From JADJOM01 sp963817435 (GTDB lineage Bacteria > Gemmatimonadota > Gemmatimonadetes > Gemmatimonadales > GWC2-71-9), in contig CAWFNY010000001.1 in NCBI GenBank assembly GCA_963817435.1, positions 992,001-1,056,000 of the forward strand: a DNA stretch of 64,000 nucleotides, written 5' to 3'. The notes beneath the pieces were generated by a model. It did not search any database. It saw nothing but the letters and a program-made list of their open reading frames with translations, and was not told the DNA's origin. Position numbers and translations under genes: made by a program. Below are positions 62,981-64,000 of the stretch, one piece after another (position 1 is the first letter of the stretch; each line of letters starts with the position of its first letter).

Positions 62981-63990
62981 AACTCGACATCCTTCCCATC
63001 CGACGCCGCAGACTTGTAGATCGCATCGATGACCCGGTGCAGCGTGATCTGCTCCTGGTGGTCGAATCCCTTGGCCTCTCCGCGCAACACGGCCAGAAAA
63101 TGCGCCCACTCAGCCCGGTAGGATGCGCTGAAGGTGTTCTCGCGGCCGATCGCGCCGGTCGGGGCGACATCGGTCGGAACGCCGTTCAGTTCCTTCCAGA
63201 CGTTCAGCGGATTGATGCCGGCCGAGCCCTTGCTGGCGCGCAGCCCGAGCCCGAAGCGTTCGCCTTCGCCGACGTGGTGCCAGGTCACGTCCACAAACAG
63301 CGAAAAGCCGCCTTCGCAGATCACCATCGCACTGCCCGAATGCTCGACCCCCCGGGCCCCCTCCCCGCCCTGCAGGACGGCGCTCACCCGGATCGGCTTG
63401 GGGTTGTTCGAGAGCCAGAAGCCGAGGTCGAGAATTGCATGGCCGAGATCGAGGATGGCCCCGCCGCCCGACTCGTCGCGGCGCTGGCGCCATCCGAGCT
63501 GGGCACGCTTGGGACGGAAGACGTGCCAGCTCCCGCGGATGCTCTCGATCTTCCCGAGTTCACCGCTCTGCACGAAACTCCGGACGAGCTGCACGTCGGA
63601 GCGGTAGCGGTGGTTCACGCCGACCATCAGGACCCGATCGCGCTTCTCCGCCTGCTTGAGAATGCGCTGCGCGCCGGCGCCGGTGAGCGCCATCGGTCGC
63701 TCCACCAGCACATGCACCCCGGCGGTCAGCGCGGCGAGCACGTGCGGCTCATGGAGGTGGTTCGGCGTGCAGATCGCGACGGCATCGAGCTTCTCGAACT
63801 CGAGCAGCTCCTCGATGTCGCTGAACGCATCGCGGACCTGAAACCGCGTCGCGAGCGCCCGGGCCTTGGGCAGGTCGGTGTCGCAGATGGCGACGACCTC
63901 GACCCCTTTCAACTTCCGGAGGACAGGAAGATGGGCGACCTGCGTGATGGCCCCGGCGCCGATGATGCCGAGCTTGAGCGCTTCCGACAT
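62977..63990 (-). CDS. Gfo/Idh/MocA-family oxidoreductase
   Basis: A 337-residue NAD(P)-dependent oxidoreductase of sugars or sugar derivatives. It has the Rossmann start KLGIIGAGAITQVAHLPVL, AICTPNHLHEPHVLAAL and GVNHRYRSDVQL, then the C-terminal alpha/beta domain (GGGAILDLGHAILDLGFWL). The motif normally EKP carries Arg here: E97-R98-P99 in LVERPMALTG, so the usual catalytic or cofactor lysine is missing. ATG 63990 lies 10 bases from the window edge. Substrate unknown. The stop overlaps the start of the DUF4105 gene, and the first gene may be part of a larger unit outside the window. Confidence 0.85.
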   Translation of the reverse strand: MSEALKLGIIGAGAITQVAHLPVLRKLKGVEVVAICDTDLPKARALATRFQVRDAFSDIEELLEFEKLDAVAICTPNHLHEPHVLAALTAGVHVLVERPMALTGAGAQRILKQAEKRDRVLMVGVNHRYRSDVQLVRSFVQSGELGKIESIRGSWHVFRPKRAQLGWRQRRDESGGGAILDLGHAILDLGFWLSNNPKPIRVSAVLQGGEGARGVEHSGSAMVICEGGFSLFVDVTWHHVGEGERFGLGLRASKGSAGINPLNVWKELNGVPTDVAPTGAIGRENTFSASYRAEWAHFLAVLRGEAKGFDHQEQITLHRVIDAIYKSAASDGKDVEL

Positions 63991-64000
63991 GCCCTCTCCT

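Overview
The window is a dense, high-GC bacterial chromosome segment. Genes are packed head to tail with many 4-base ATGA or GTGA overlaps, and GTG, TTG and probably CTG starts are common. The gene content is diderm (lolA, Mla-type lipid transport, SPOR and lipoprotein genes, a predicted outer-membrane barrel) and includes families that I associate with Gemmatimonadota: a GWxTD-domain protein, DUF4159/DUF4175 proteins, a peptidase-MA/TolB-propeller/barrel fusion and a Bat aerotolerance-type operon. I infer Gemmatimonadota; there is no rRNA here to prove it. I see no mobile element, integrase, prophage or CRISPR array. No stretch above 300 bases lacks a gene; the longest is the roughly 210-base divergent region between rpmE and a Crp-family gene.

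Layout. 1-2014 (+): 3' end of gltX, then a CapA-like secreted protein. 2011-15540 (-): one long overlapping gene series reading rsmI, DUF4159, DUF4175, TPR protein, a Tat-signal amidotransferase-like gene broken by a frameshift, a JAB-DinG fusion helicase, FAH-family hydrolase, LL-diaminopimelate-type aminotransferase, a TonB-like N-anchor protein and a small unknown. 15655-17757: trxA, methylmalonyl-CoA epimerase, a lipoprotein and pdxJ. 17881-25153 (+): Hpt-like protein, flippase-like membrane protein, ispE, tRNA-Gln, prs, rplY, pth (CTG start) and ychF. 25288-33260 (+): moxR, DUF58, BatD-like, batA, fused batB-batC and GWxTD protein. 33294-38331 (+): Bax inhibitor-1 family protein, rpsF, rpsR, a frame-disrupted DUF2232 gene, rplI, a FakA-FakB fusion and rsfS. 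38342-48246 (+): metalloprotease/propeller/barrel protein, SPOR lipoprotein, smc, DAHP synthase and lolA. 48240-54699 (-): rpmE, prfA, prmC, ylbF-like, tmk, S41 protease, TauE-like permease and a DUF2520 protein. 54909-61657 (+): Crp-family regulator, MBL-fold hydrolase, CsgG-like protein, then mlaE, a degenerate mlaF, mlaD and an HD-GYP protein in overlapping order. 61685-63990 (-): DUF4105 protein and a Gfo/Idh/MocA oxidoreductase.

How they fit. Much of the window is housekeeping (translation, isoprenoid, pyridoxal phosphate, PRPP, aromatic amino acid and chromosome segregation genes). The accessory interest lies in envelope biology. The moxR/DUF58/Bat locus and the DUF4159/DUF4175/TPR/amidotransferase-like locus look like two halves of one MoxR-VWA envelope system, split about 10 kb apart. 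The Mla operon has an ATPase without a Walker A lysine and is coupled to a c-di-GMP-type HD-GYP protein with an unusual insertion. Two genes (near 8.7 kb and 35.05 kb) show frame changes that need read-level checking.
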